Shown: one piece after another, positions 1 through 8,367 of the stretch
Layout: the number at the start of each line of letters is the position of its first letter
Numbering within the stretch: position 1 is the stretch's first letter
NCBI GenBank assembly: GCA_031554215.1
Contig: JAVBKF010000171.1
Coordinates: 1 to 49,022, forward strand
Source: JAVBKE01 sp031554215
GTDB lineage: Bacteria > Bacillota > Bacilli > JARBTR01
Length of the DNA: 49,022 nt
Direction: 5' to 3'
Notes under the pieces: model-generated
Told to the model about the DNA's origin: nothing
Seen by the model: only the letters and a program-made list of their open reading frames with translations
Database searches by the model: none
Translations under genes and position numbers: made by a program

Positions 1-43
1 CTCCTGCTAGATGGAATAGCTTCACCTTGTTTATGTTTAGCAT
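1..43 (-). CDS. Start of an unidentified gene running off the left edge (partial)
   Basis: A strong ribosome binding site (AAAAGGAGG read on the minus strand, about 52-60) lies 8 nt before an ATG at 43, and the frame is open to the window edge. Only 14 residues are visible (MLNINKVKLFHLAG). They do not resemble the start of SpoVD or MurE, which follow pbpB in B. subtilis. The terminator at 437-485 separates it from the division operon, so it is probably a separate transcription unit. Function unknown. Confidence 0.4.
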   Translation of the reverse strand, partial: MLNINKVKLFHLAG

Positions 44-60
44 TCAGATGCCCTCCTTTT

Positions 61-436
61 TTCTTAGAGTTTACATCTTCTTTGCCTCTCTTCACAGGTG
101 TCCATGGTTTGACGCTTACCAATGACCCTTATTTCAGGCGACTATAGATAGGTGAGTGCATGCACCTTGGTAAGCGTCGGCGATTTCAATAGCCAACGAA
201 AGACTACTTATAGGTAGTATCAACACTCACTTGGTCATGCGTTCTACCAATTAAATCGCAACACAGGCCGCCCCCCTCCCCTGCATGAATGCAGCTTAAT
301 ACCGCTTATACACGCCATGTTGCCATTAGATGACGCCCCATGGCATCAAGGGCAACAAACATCGCATGAGCGATTCATATAGACCTATTTTCATCATCTT
401 CATTCGTGTATTTCAATGACGATCTTGTGTTAGCCA
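61..436. other. Non-coding stretch left of the pbpB terminator
   Basis: No convincing gene is seen here. The stretch has an 11-bp perfect inverted repeat (GACGCTTACCA at 111-121 and TGGTAAGCGTC at 168-178) enclosing a 10-bp palindrome GTGCATGCAC, and a small hairpin CTGCATGAATGCAG near 283-296. It presumably holds the promoter of the gene starting at 43. No start or SD supports a longer reading frame. Confidence 0.4.
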
Positions 437-485
437 CAAAAAAACAGGATGCCTAGAAACGATCATTGATCATTCCTGCATCCTG
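437..485 (-). terminator. Rho-independent terminator after pbpB
   Basis: The minus strand forms a hairpin with arms CAGGATGC (478-485) and GCATCCTG (445-452), further pairing inside, and a run of seven T at the 3' side. It lies about 60 nt past the pbpB stop and closes the mraZ-pbpB operon. Confidence 0.8.
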
Positions 486-545
486 CCCTAGCTTTTAACC
501 TCATCATCTTTACCGTGCACTGCTTGCCTAGAAAATTAGTTATGG

Positions 546-2723
546 CTATGTTGGCGGCCCAAGCGAGAACGCGAGTGCAGTTCCAGGAGCGACCTCAGTC
601 CCTGATGGAACTGACTGGGAGACCACAAAGCCTTCTCCTTCAAAATTGACTGGCATTTGAAATAGTTGCGCAAATACCATCACATCACGAGATGACCAAC
701 CAATCACATCAGGCATTTTCACGGGGCCTTCTCTCACAACAAAAATTCTCTGCTGTGGCTGGAGAATCTCCTTGGGCGCTGGCGACTGTGCGATTACCTT
801 TCCGTCAGGACTTCCGAGTTCAATCACCTCAAGACCCGAATTTGTATTTGCAAAGCTAGACATTGAAGCAGCCTGATCTGCTACAAAATCTGGCATTTTC
901 AAAACAACCTGTTCAGGATCTGTTCCGGGATCAATATTCAAATATTTTAATGACTTATTCATCACCGACTTAAATATCATCGAAACGGGTTCTGATCCTA
1001 CTTGATTTCCTTTTAATTGGGGCTGCTTAACCGCAACATACATCACCAGCTCAGGATTCTCTGCTGGTGCCATCCCCATAAATGAGAAAATATAGTTTTC
1101 CGCACCTGTCATATAACCCGAGCCATTCGGATTTGGAATTTGTGCAGTACCTGTTTTGCCAGCCAGCGTATAGCCATCGTCCAGTGCAAACGTTTTTCCC
1201 GTTCCAACCGGTGATGTCACTGTTGTGGCTAGGTATTCGCGTTCTGTCTTTGCTGTTTCTGCCGTAATCGGCTGTCCGACTACCACAGGTTCATGCGTGG
1301 TCACTTCACCAGTGTTCGGGTTTTCAATCTTATCAATAAGATAGGGCTGCATCATATTACCATCATTTGCAATCGCTGTCGCTGCCTGAATTTGTTGAAT
1401 CGATGTGACCGCTGTACCTTGGCCAAAAGCCGTTGTTGCTTTCTCACTTGGGTAAGTAAAAGCAATGTTACTGTTCGCCTCATGTGGCAATTCAATACCA
1501 GTCGGCTCTGCATATCCGAAACTGTTGATATATTCCAATAGTATTTCAGGTCCAATCAGTTCCATCCCAAGTTTTGCGAACGCAACATTCGAGGATCTTT
1601 GCACACCCTCCAAATAGGAAATTGTTCCCCAACCAACCTTGTTATGGTCATGAATCGTTACGTCAGCAACTTGGTAAGTACCCGATTTGAAGGTCGCATT
1701 GGGATTAAATACACCTTCATTAATCGCCGCACCAAGTGTCATCATTTTAAAAGTTGACCCTGGCTCGAAGGAATTTTCAATCGCTAAATTGTGCCAGTTC
1801 TGATCGATTCCTTCGAGTGTGTTCAAATCAAAAGTTGGCCTTTGTGACATGGCTAGAATGGCACCCGTCTTTGCATCTGCAACAATCGCAATCATTTCTT
1901 CTGGATGAAACTCGTTATCGGCTTTCGCCATCGTATCTTCCAAGAAGATTTGGATCTTTTTATCAATTGTTGTATGGAGATTCAGTCCGTCTTGAGGCTC
2001 TGTGACAATCGGTTCACTATTTGGTAATATGTTTCCATTCTTGTCTTTCGGATACTTAATATAACCATCGGTGCCCGTTAATTCATCATTAAACTGTTGT
2101 TCAAGCCCCATCATCCCGACATTCTCTTTTTCTCCAGTTTCTTCATTGACTTGCGGCTCAACATAACCAATTGTATGCGAGGCAAACGTACCGTTGGAGT
2201 AAAAACGTTTCGACTCTGAGGTGAAGTTAATGCCAGGCAGTTCCAATGCCTCTATCTGTTTCTTCTTGGTAATATCGAGCTCCTTGCCAGCACGACCAAA
2301 CTCAACCTGATAGATATCATTTCCATCAGCGTCCTTCTTTTTTGAAAGAATCTTGTAAATATCTTCATAACTCATATCAATATAATTGGATAGCTCTGTC
2401 GCTGTCTTTTCCTCATCAACAACATGATTTGGTTTTTCCGCCCCTGGCGGTGTTGCTTTGGGGCTCAGGACTGCATACATCGTATAGGAAGTCGAATCCG
2501 AGGCAATTGGATTCCCGTTCTGATCATAGATCGTTCCACGACTTGCTGGGACAACCTCTTCATGTGTATGGAGCTCTTCCACCTCTGCGAGTAAGTCTTC
2601 ACCAGAAGCTTCTCCTGTAAACTGAATATAGAAAAAGGTACTGAATAAAAGAACGAACGCTAAAGAAAAAATAAAGAGGAGTACAACTACTCCTATTTTT
2701 GCATTACTATTTTTGGTAACCAT
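546..2723 (-). CDS. pbpB: Division-specific class B penicillin-binding protein 2B with PASTA domains
   Basis: Septal peptidoglycan transpeptidase (FtsI/PBP2B type) of the divisome, acting outside the membrane. The 725-residue protein has one N-terminal membrane segment (about 10-33), a PBP dimerisation region (about 55-240) and a transpeptidase domain with all three active-site motifs: STFK (catalytic Ser323), SSN (377-379) and KTG (523-525). Two PASTA repeats end the protein (about 610-666 and 667-725), as in Bacillus PBP2B. The start codon lies one base after the ftsL stop, so translation is probably coupled. It is the last gene of the division operon and is followed by a terminator, with no spoVD seen next to it. 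SpoVD itself is an alternative, but the mraZ-rsmH-ftsL context favours pbpB. Confidence 0.95.
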   Translation of the reverse strand: MVTKNSNAKIGVVVLLFIFSLAFVLLFSTFFYIQFTGEASGEDLLAEVEELHTHEEVVPASRGTIYDQNGNPIASDSTSYTMYAVLSPKATPPGAEKPNHVVDEEKTATELSNYIDMSYEDIYKILSKKKDADGNDIYQVEFGRAGKELDITKKKQIEALELPGINFTSESKRFYSNGTFASHTIGYVEPQVNEETGEKENVGMMGLEQQFNDELTGTDGYIKYPKDKNGNILPNSEPIVTEPQDGLNLHTTIDKKIQIFLEDTMAKADNEFHPEEMIAIVADAKTGAILAMSQRPTFDLNTLEGIDQNWHNLAIENSFEPGSTFKMMTLGAAINEGVFNPNATFKSGTYQVADVTIHDHNKVGWGTISYLEGVQRSSNVAFAKLGMELIGPEILLEYINSFGYAEPTGIELPHEANSNIAFTYPSEKATTAFGQGTAVTSIQQIQAATAIANDGNMMQPYLIDKIENPNTGEVTTHEPVVVGQPITAETAKTEREYLATTVTSPVGTGKTFALDDGYTLAGKTGTAQIPNPNGSGYMTGAENYIFSFMGMAPAENPELVMYVAVKQPQLKGNQVGSEPVSMIFKSVMNKSLKYLNIDPGTDPEQVVLKMPDFVADQAASMSSFANTNSGLEVIELGSPDGKVIAQSPAPKEILQPQQRIFVVREGPVKMPDVIGWSSRDVMVFAQLFQMPVNFEGEGFVVSQSVPSGTEVAPGTALAFSLGPPT

Positions 2724-2724
2724 T

Positions 2725-3078
2725 TTACTTCACTGCTTTCACATTTTGATCATTCAATGTCAGACCCATTTGCTCGGCCTTTTGAATGATTGTTTCCGGC
2801 ATAGATAACAGACTTATTTCATCCTTTAAGTCATTATTCACCTTAGTTTGTTCATCAATTTTACTTTCAAGTGCAACATTTTCACTGTTCACAGTGAAAA
2901 TCTTCGCTTCGGTATTGATTATGCTGATAGCAAAAAGGGCAACGACCACAGCCATGAACACAATCAGAAACTTCTCTCTAGTAGTGAGTAAACTTGGACG
3001 CGCACGTACTTTCGGTTCTGTATGAATTTGTTTCTGTGGTTCTCTTTCATGTTGATACCTATCTACTACTGTAGCCAT
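2725..3078 (-). CDS. ftsL: Cell division protein FtsL
   Basis: Small bitopic divisome protein that partners DivIC (FtsB) and helps recruit and activate the septal synthase. At 117 residues it has the FtsL layout: a charged cytoplasmic N-terminus (1-35), one membrane helix (about 36-54) and a short extracellular heptad region (about 60-100) rich in Leu, Ile and Val. The ATG at 3078 follows an AGGAGGGG ribosome binding site. It lies 12 nt after rsmH and 1 nt before pbpB. FtsL sequences diverge strongly, so the call rests on size, topology and position. Confidence 0.9.
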   Translation of the reverse strand: MATVVDRYQHEREPQKQIHTEPKVRARPSLLTTREKFLIVFMAVVVALFAISIINTEAKIFTVNSENVALESKIDEQTKVNNDLKDEISLLSMPETIIQKAEQMGLTLNDQNVKAVK

Positions 3079-3090
3079 TTCATGCCCCTC

Positions 3091-4026
3091 CTAATTTACT
3101 TTTTCGGCAATTCTCAATTTCGCTGATCGCGATCTATTATTTATTTCAATTTCTTCATCTGATGGTACTATCGGCTTTCTTGTCACTACTTTAAGGGGCG
3201 GTTTAACAGTATCAGGTATAATCGGAAGTCCTCTCGGTAATTCCGGCATCCTTGAATGCTCGTTAAAAATATCTTTACAGACACGATCTTCGAGTGAGTG
3301 AAAGGTAATCACCGCAACCCGGCCACGCGTGTTCAATAACCCAATTGCCTGCTGTAACGAATCCTCAAATACACCAAGTTCATCATTGACCGCAATCCGA
3401 ATCGCTTGAAATACCCGTTTTGCAGGGTGTCCGCCTGTTCTTCTTGCTGGTGCCGGAATCGCACTCTTGATGAGGTCGACGAGTTCAAAAGTTGTTTCGA
3501 TTGGTTTCACAAGCCTAGCTTGCTCAATTTTCCGAGCAATCTGCTTCGAGAATTTTTCTTCTCCATAACGGAAGAATATTCTGACTAGATCTTCATATCG
3601 CCACTCATTAACAACTTCAAAAGCATTTTGCGCTGCATCTTGGTTCATTCTCATATCAAGTGGTGCATCATGTTGATAACTAAATCCCCGCTCTGGTGTA
3701 TCCAGCTGCGGTGATGAAACACCTAGATCGTACAGAATCCCGTCCACCTTCTCAATGCCAAGTGAACCCAGCTCTTCTGCAAGAAATGCAAAGTTATTCT
3801 TAACAAAAACGATTTGTTCCTGGTAACCAGCTAGCTTTTCTCGCGCAAAGGCCAGTGCCATTTCGTCCTGATCAAAAGCGATTAATTTACCCTTACTTGA
3901 AAGCTGTGAGACGATCATTTCGCTATGACCAGCACCACCAAGTGTGCAATCCACATAGATTCCGTCTTCCTTTATTGCAAGGCCTTGGACTGCTTCATTT
4001 AGTAATACGGTCTTATGAGAGAACAT
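3091..4026 (-). CDS. rsmH: 16S rRNA (cytosine(1402)-N(4))-methyltransferase RsmH (MraW)
   Basis: Adds the N4-methyl group to C1402 of 16S rRNA at the ribosomal P site, using S-adenosylmethionine. The 311-residue length is normal for MraW. The SAM-binding signature TLGGAGHS lies at residues 28-35, an acidic strand end FDQDE follows near 55, and the conserved LYDLGVSSPQLD and FHSLEDR segments are present. It is the second gene of the division operon, starting about 23 nt after the mraZ stop. Confidence 0.96.
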   Translation of the reverse strand: MFSHKTVLLNEAVQGLAIKEDGIYVDCTLGGAGHSEMIVSQLSSKGKLIAFDQDEMALAFAREKLAGYQEQIVFVKNNFAFLAEELGSLGIEKVDGILYDLGVSSPQLDTPERGFSYQHDAPLDMRMNQDAAQNAFEVVNEWRYEDLVRIFFRYGEEKFSKQIARKIEQARLVKPIETTFELVDLIKSAIPAPARRTGGHPAKRVFQAIRIAVNDELGVFEDSLQQAIGLLNTRGRVAVITFHSLEDRVCKDIFNEHSRMPELPRGLPIIPDTVKPPLKVVTRKPIVPSDEEIEINNRSRSAKLRIAEKVN

Positions 4027-4049
4027 CGCTTCCCGCCTTCACTAGTTGC

Positions 4050-4475
4050 TTAAAAACCTTCTAACGTCTCAGCAAAATCCTCGAAAGATTGACCTGAAAC
4101 ATCTAGGTATGGTTCCCATTTTTCTTTACTCCAAATCTCAATTCGGCTTGAAACGCCGATTGTTACACAGTCTTTTAATAACCCTGAATATTCCATCAAT
4201 GGTGCAGGAATATTAATGCGTCCTTGTTTATCAAATCCACATTCCGCAGCACCAGAAAAGAAAAATCGTGCCGCTGCACGTGTCTCTTTCTTAGAGAGCG
4301 GACCAGGTTTGAGCTGTTCTTCGATAAGTTTCCATTCATCCATCGGATAACCATACAAACATTGGTCAAGCCCTCTTGTCAGCACAAATGATTCGCCCAA
4401 TAACTCGCGAAACTTCGCTGGTACAATCAACCGTCCCTTTATATCTAAACTGTGATGGTATTCTCCCATGAACAT
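4050..4475 (-). CDS. mraZ: Transcriptional regulator MraZ
   Basis: DNA-binding SpoVT/AbrB-like protein, the first gene of the division and cell-wall cluster, known to bind direct repeats upstream of its own gene. The 141-residue product has the two MraZ repeats, each with a DxxGR-type signature: DIKGRLIVPAKFR near 12-24 and DKQGRINIPAPL near 84-95. The ATG at 4475 has a GAGGTGA ribosome binding site 5 nt upstream; a longer GTG-started frame (4484) has none. Three GTGGTG repeats inside the promoter just upstream are the likely autoregulatory operator. Confidence 0.95.
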   Translation of the reverse strand: MFMGEYHHSLDIKGRLIVPAKFRELLGESFVLTRGLDQCLYGYPMDEWKLIEEQLKPGPLSKKETRAAARFFFSGAAECGFDKQGRINIPAPLMEYSGLLKDCVTIGVSSRIEIWSKEKWEPYLDVSGQSFEDFAETLEGF

Positions 4476-4498
4476 ACTTATCACCTCGCTCTATAAAA

Positions 4499-4530
4499 AT
4501 AATACACCACTTTGCACCACCTGTCACCAC
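4499..4530 (-). promoter_or_regulatory. mraZ promoter with three overlapping MraZ-type boxes
   Basis: Read on the minus strand there is a -35 GTGACA (4522-4527), a 17-nt spacer and a -10 TATTAT (4499-4504). GTGGTG occurs three times at an exact 10-bp period (complements at 4525-4530, 4515-4520 and 4505-4510). One copy overlaps the -35 and two fill the spacer, so a protein bound to one DNA face would block RNA polymerase. This fits MraZ autorepression. Confidence 0.75.
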
Positions 4531-4806
4531 TTTTTTAATAAAAAATCGCATTTTCTAACCATTCGTCACCATTAGTTAGGATTCGCTAAACCAGCGGAAA
4601 CACACCTTTTTATTTCTGCATTTTTCATCAATCGTTAAATTGGATAATCCGACAATTTTCAAGAAAATTTATTACAATTGTTCATCTGCTCATTTATTTT
4701 TAGCGAGACAAATTCTAGATATCCTAAATAAAAGAACGATCAGGACTCAAGTGCCCAACTTTCAAGTTAGATAAGGCCCGGCAACTTTCTAGCAGCAAAG
4801 TGTAAT
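4531..4806. other. AT-rich intergenic region between mraZ and gudB
   Basis: No gene is seen. CACCAT-like partial repeats continue to about 4572 and could be weaker MraZ sites. The remainder is AT-rich with no clear open frame or structure. Confidence 0.4.
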
Positions 4807-4866
4807 TAAAAAAAGAACCAACCTACGCGATCTGGACTAGCACCAGAAACCCTAGTTGATTCTTTG
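4807..4866 (-). terminator. Terminator after the glutamate dehydrogenase gene
   Basis: The minus strand forms a long hairpin: outer arms AAAGAATCAAC and GTTGGTTCTTT with one mismatch, an inner TCTGG/CCAGA stem, then TTTTTTT. It begins about 50 nt past the gudB stop. Confidence 0.7.
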
Positions 4867-4915
4867 TTATTTATGTTATTCTGACCAATCTTAGTGTCAC
4901 CTCACCCAGCAGCTA

Positions 4916-6178
4916 TTAAATCCAGCCTCTGAAACGAGCTGCTTCAGCCATTTTGCGAACACCGACCATGTATGCGGCTAAACGCATATCAACACTACGG
5001 GTTTCCGCCACATCACAGACATCATTAAATGACCGAACAAGCAATTTATCGAGTCTTGTTTCTACTTCTTCCTCAGTCCAGTAATAGCCTTGATTATTCT
5101 GAACCCATTCAAAGTACGAAACGATTACACCTCCTGATGACGCTAACACATCAGGAACTAATAGAATACCTCGTTCTGTCAGAATTCTTGTTCCTTCAAG
5201 TGTTGTAGGACCATTGGCAGCTTCCACGACTATTTTCGCCTTGATGTTCACTGCATTGTCCTCGGTAATTTGATTCTCGATTGCCGCTGGCACCAAGATA
5301 TCACATTCCATTTCAAGTAAATCCTTATTTGAAATCGTGTTGTTGAAAAGTTTCGTAACAGTCCCGTAGCTATCCCTTCGTTCTAGTAAATGGGGAATAT
5401 CTAAACCATTTTGATCGTAAAGCGCGCCGTATGCATCTGAAATACCAACAACTTTGGCACCGGCATCATACATGAATTTAGCGAGAAAACTTCCTGCATT
5501 ACCAAATCCTTGCACAATCACTTGGGCATCTTTCACGTCTATTTTCAACTTCTTTGCTGCTTCACGAATCATGATGGTGACCCCTTTAGCTGTCGCAGTT
5601 TCACGTCCATGCGATCCGCCAAGTACTAGTGGTTTCCCAGTGATAAACCCTGGTGAATTAAATTCATCCAAACGGCTGTATTCATCCATCATCCATGCCA
5701 TAATCTGTGAATTAGTAAAAACATCTGGTGCCGGGATGTCTTTGGTCGGTCCAACAATTTGACTAATTGCTCTTACATACCCACGGCTGAGCGCCTCAAG
5801 TTCCCTGAAAGACATGTTCCGCGGATCACAAATGATCCCCCCCTTTGCACCGCCATAAGGTAGATCAGCAATCCCGCACTTAAGGCTCATCCAAATTGAC
5901 AAGGCTTTGATTTCGGACTCAGTGACATCCGGGTGAAATCGAATCCCTCCTTTTGTCGGCCCAACTGCATCGTTATGCTGTGATCTATACCCTGTGAATA
6001 TATGGATTGAACCATCATCCATATGAACAGGGATTTTCACTGTGAGCATCCGTAACGGTTCTTTCAAAAGTTCATACACTTCCTGAGGATACCCTAATGT
6101 CTCAAGTGCTGTTCTGATAACCGTTTGAGTTGACACTAATACATCATTTTTTTCAGAAATTTCTTTCGGGATTGTCAT
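4916..6178 (-). CDS. gudB: NAD-dependent glutamate dehydrogenase (GudB/RocG type)
   Basis: Interconverts glutamate with 2-oxoglutarate and ammonium; in Bacillus it mainly catabolises glutamate. The 420-residue length fits the hexameric family. Visible motifs are the substrate-binding GPTKGGIR segment (73-80), the catalytic lysine in PYGGAKGG (Lys112), the aspartate of PAPDV (Asp152) and the Rossmann signature GFGNAG (224-229). The ATG at 6178 follows AGGAGG with 8-nt spacing. The downstream order (ypbF-like gene, fer, ribU) is also seen near gudB in B. subtilis, which favours gudB over rocG, though sequence alone does not separate them. No direct-repeat insertion of the cryptic gudB allele type is apparent. 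Confidence 0.93.
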   Translation of the reverse strand: MTIPKEISEKNDVLVSTQTVIRTALETLGYPQEVYELLKEPLRMLTVKIPVHMDDGSIHIFTGYRSQHNDAVGPTKGGIRFHPDVTESEIKALSIWMSLKCGIADLPYGGAKGGIICDPRNMSFRELEALSRGYVRAISQIVGPTKDIPAPDVFTNSQIMAWMMDEYSRLDEFNSPGFITGKPLVLGGSHGRETATAKGVTIMIREAAKKLKIDVKDAQVIVQGFGNAGSFLAKFMYDAGAKVVGISDAYGALYDQNGLDIPHLLERRDSYGTVTKLFNNTISNKDLLEMECDILVPAAIENQITEDNAVNIKAKIVVEAANGPTTLEGTRILTERGILLVPDVLASSGGVIVSYFEWVQNNQGYYWTEEEVETRLDKLLVRSFNDVCDVAETRSVDMRLAAYMVGVRKMAEAARFRGWI

Positions 6179-6356
6179 CCATACATCCTCCTAGAATACC
6201 CTTTATCACTACATAACCATTTACAAATATCTTCAAAAAAGCGCAATGTTTTTACATCTTTAGTCAATCTTATTGGTAATACAAGAAAAAATCCACTAAA
6301 ATGAATCAAAATCTACAAATAAATTTCAGAAAATAAATTGTTGATAAAAGTATTTC

Positions 6357-6388
6357 AAAAAAAAACAGGTCTAGCGCATGATGGACAC
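6357..6388 (-). terminator. Possible terminator after the CBS-ACT gene
   Basis: On the minus strand a weak, bulged stem (AGGGTGTC against GACCTG) directly after the stop codon is followed by nine T (6357-6365). The T run is strong but the stem is poor. Confidence 0.4.
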
Positions 6389-6389
6389 C

Positions 6390-7022
6390 CTAATCTTCGT
6401 GGATGTGCAGCACTCGTAGACCTGAATCTTCAAGTTTTTCAATGTACTTCTGCAAATTATCTGACTTCACAACTTTAATAATCATCCGGCGCACAAGTTT
6501 ATCCGACGCATCGAATGTAACCATTGAAATAATATTCTCATCAAATGATTTTGTAATCTCAGCTAGTTTTGCTAGACGACCCACACCTTCAACTGATGTA
6601 ATAGACAAGCGTACACCCGGCACATTCATTCCAAAGGCACTCTCAAATTGCTCAAGCACATCATGACGCGTCACAAGTCCGCGAAATCTTTGCCCGTCAT
6701 CTACTACTGTCAATTGCGGGAAATCTTTGAATTCAAACAAAGTATCTTCAAACACATCCGTTTCGGAAATGGTTTTCACGACATGTCCAGCTAACTCTTC
6801 ACAACGGATCCCTTGCATGAAATCAGCTTTCTCCCCAGTGAAATTGAAGAACCGCTCATAAATACGAAATCGTGTTATTGTACCGACATACAAGTCACCA
6901 TCTAGCATCGGCAGTGCGTCAAGATTATGCGTATTCATCAGATCCAGCGCCTTTCCAATCGGTTCATCAATCCCCACCGTCTGGCATTGATACTTAGGAA
7001 TCATGATACTTTTGACAAACAT
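6390..7022 (-). CDS. CBS-pair and ACT domain protein (AcuB-like)
   Basis: Predicted cytosolic ligand-sensing protein of 210 residues with two CBS domains (about 7-55 and 75-130) followed by an ACT-like domain (about 136-207, starting VRLSITSVEGVGRLAKLAEI). This matches the architecture of AcuB-type proteins, in which CBS pairs usually bind adenine nucleotides and ACT domains amino acids. No catalytic residues are evident. It lies between glutamate dehydrogenase and the YpbF-like gene on the same strand, so a role in sensing nitrogen or energy state is conceivable, but that is inference. The ATG at 7022 has an AAAGGGG ribosome binding site with long spacing. Confidence 0.8.
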   Translation of the reverse strand: MFVKSIMIPKYQCQTVGIDEPIGKALDLMNTHNLDALPMLDGDLYVGTITRFRIYERFFNFTGEKADFMQGIRCEELAGHVVKTISETDVFEDTLFEFKDFPQLTVVDDGQRFRGLVTRHDVLEQFESAFGMNVPGVRLSITSVEGVGRLAKLAEITKSFDENIISMVTFDASDKLVRRMIIKVVKSDNLQKYIEKLEDSGLRVLHIHED

Positions 7023-7224
7023 CTCAATAAAATCCCCTTTCTACGCTTAATCCTACACCTCTATTTTAATCCGCTTGCCATTAGAAAACAACTTATTTTT
7101 TGGTGAATACTATTTTAACAAGCATTTAATTGAATTTGATCCAAATATTTTTTTGATTCTCCGTGATATTGTCATTCAACGGGCTACAAATCTCGCACCT
7201 TGTCAGCTCTAAAACCATTTACAC

Positions 7225-7677
7225 TTACTTACTCTCATAGAACAAGTTGATGTCATAGGTCTCCAGAATAATGGCGAAGGCAATGTGCCGACTAGACCAT
7301 GCCTCATCCTGCCAAAAATCACCACTTTTATCAACAACTTCACGGCGAAAGTCTTGATACTCCCCCTCCAGCTTATCCGTCTGCTTTCGGAGTACGAGTA
7401 ACCAAGCAAACACAGTGATCAACAGCGTGATTAGCAAGTAGTTCAAGCGGTTCTGTATAACCATATTGAATGCCTCGAGGTAAGAAAGCGACTGAGCCTC
7501 TGTCAGTGTGAGATACGTGTTCACTAGCACAGTTCCTGCTGCAACAAATACGACCAATAAGCTTAATTGCATTCGCTGCAATGACTTTTGGAATGAATCC
7601 TTTTTATTAATTAGGTCTTGCAAAACCAGTTTTGTCGCCTCGTCTGTATGAGGAAGGGTCTTCACAACTTTGTCCAA
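7225..7677 (-). CDS. DUF2663 (YpbF-like) membrane protein
   Basis: A 150-residue protein of unknown function with two hydrophobic segments (about 38-58 and 80-97) and charged ends, so both termini probably face the cytoplasm. It resembles B. subtilis YpbF in length, in the early DLINKK segment and in topology. The neighbours gudB, fer and ribU are also YpbF's neighbourhood in B. subtilis, which supports the call. A near-perfect Fur box (7729-7743) lies about 52 nt upstream of its start, so iron control is possible. Confidence 0.7.
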   Translation of the reverse strand: MDKVVKTLPHTDEATKLVLQDLINKKDSFQKSLQRMQLSLLVVFVAAGTVLVNTYLTLTEAQSLSYLEAFNMVIQNRLNYLLITLLITVFAWLLVLRKQTDKLEGEYQDFRREVVDKSGDFWQDEAWSSRHIAFAIILETYDINLFYESK

Positions 7678-7728
7678 TTTAAATCACCAGTTAATCCTAT
7701 GCCGTGATAAACCAATTTTATACCTTTT

Positions 7729-7743
7729 TAATAATCATTATCA
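7729..7743. promoter_or_regulatory. Fur-type operator
   Basis: TAATAATCATTATCA matches the 7-1-7 Fur consensus TGATAATNATTATCA at all but one base. It lies in the divergent region between the YpbF-like gene and fer, immediately upstream of a TATAAA-type -10 on the minus strand (around 7717-7722) and about 70 nt upstream of the fer -35. The layout favours control of the YpbF-like gene, with fer a second possibility. Confidence 0.6.
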
Positions 7744-7812
7744 TTAAAAAGCAGCTTTATGGATTTTTTTTGAGAAACAATAGGAATTATTAAAAATAAT
7801 AAGGGTTTAGGC

Positions 7813-7841
7813 TTGAAAATTTTTTAATTGGACAGTACAAT
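7813..7841 (+). promoter_or_regulatory. SigA-type promoter of fer
   Basis: TTGAAA (7813-7818), a 17-nt spacer and TACAAT (7836-7841), about 60 nt before the fer start. Both hexamers are close to consensus. Confidence 0.75.
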
Positions 7842-7900
7842 CTATTAGAGGCAGGACATTATTGGCTTCATTTAATTTACGAAATAGGGAGATGTTTAAT

Positions 7901-8149
7901 ATGGCAAAGTACACGATCGTTGACAAAGAGACTTGTATTGCATGCGGAGCATGCGGAGCAGCAGCACCAGATATTTATGACTATGATGATGAGGGTCTAG
8001 CATTCGTAACAATTGATGACAACAAAGGAATTGCTGAAATTCCTGATGCATTACATGACGATTTGATGGATGCGTTTGAAGGATGCCCAACTGACTCAAT
8101 CAAAGTTTCTGAAGAGAAATTTGATGGTGACGCACTTAAATTTGACTAA
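7901..8149 (+). CDS. fer: [4Fe-4S] ferredoxin
   Basis: Small soluble electron carrier, in Bacillus a donor to cytochrome P450s and other reductases. The 82-residue product has the single-cluster signature CIACGAC (Cys12, Cys15, Cys18) and the remote Cys62 followed by Pro. It is close to B. subtilis Fer along its whole length, including the acidic tail ending FDGDALKFD. The ATG at 7901 has an AGGGAG ribosome binding site 9 nt upstream; an upstream in-frame start at 7862 would add 13 residues unlike the family. It is a single-gene unit with its own promoter and terminator. Confidence 0.96.
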   Translation: MAKYTIVDKETCIACGACGAAAPDIYDYDDEGLAFVTIDDNKGIAEIPDALHDDLMDAFEGCPTDSIKVSEEKFDGDALKFD

Positions 8150-8178
8150 AATGGCAGCAGAGTAATCAAATACAGACG

Positions 8179-8211
8179 GTACGTTAGGCAGATGCTTATC
8201 GTACTTTTTTT
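8179..8211 (+). terminator. Terminator after fer
   Basis: Hairpin GTACG (8179-8183) with CGTAC (8200-8204), an inner stem around loop AGAT, then seven T (8205-8211). It begins 29 nt after the fer stop. Confidence 0.85.
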
Positions 8212-8288
8212 GTCCCTAGACAATTGGATTTTCGTAACTCCTTTGTGCTGATGATGGTATGAGCGAAACAATCAAGGAAAATTGCGAT

Positions 8289-8321
8289 AAAAAAGAGACG
8301 TCCGATAATGGATTCGCCTCT
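8289..8321 (-). terminator. Terminator after ribU
   Basis: Minus-strand stem AGAGGCG against CGTCTCT, with an inner TCC/GGA stem, followed by six T. It lies about 47 nt past the ribU stop. Confidence 0.8.
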
Positions 8322-8367
8322 CCTTCTATTTCTTGTTCTTACATCTATTCACAGATAGGTTCGCAAC

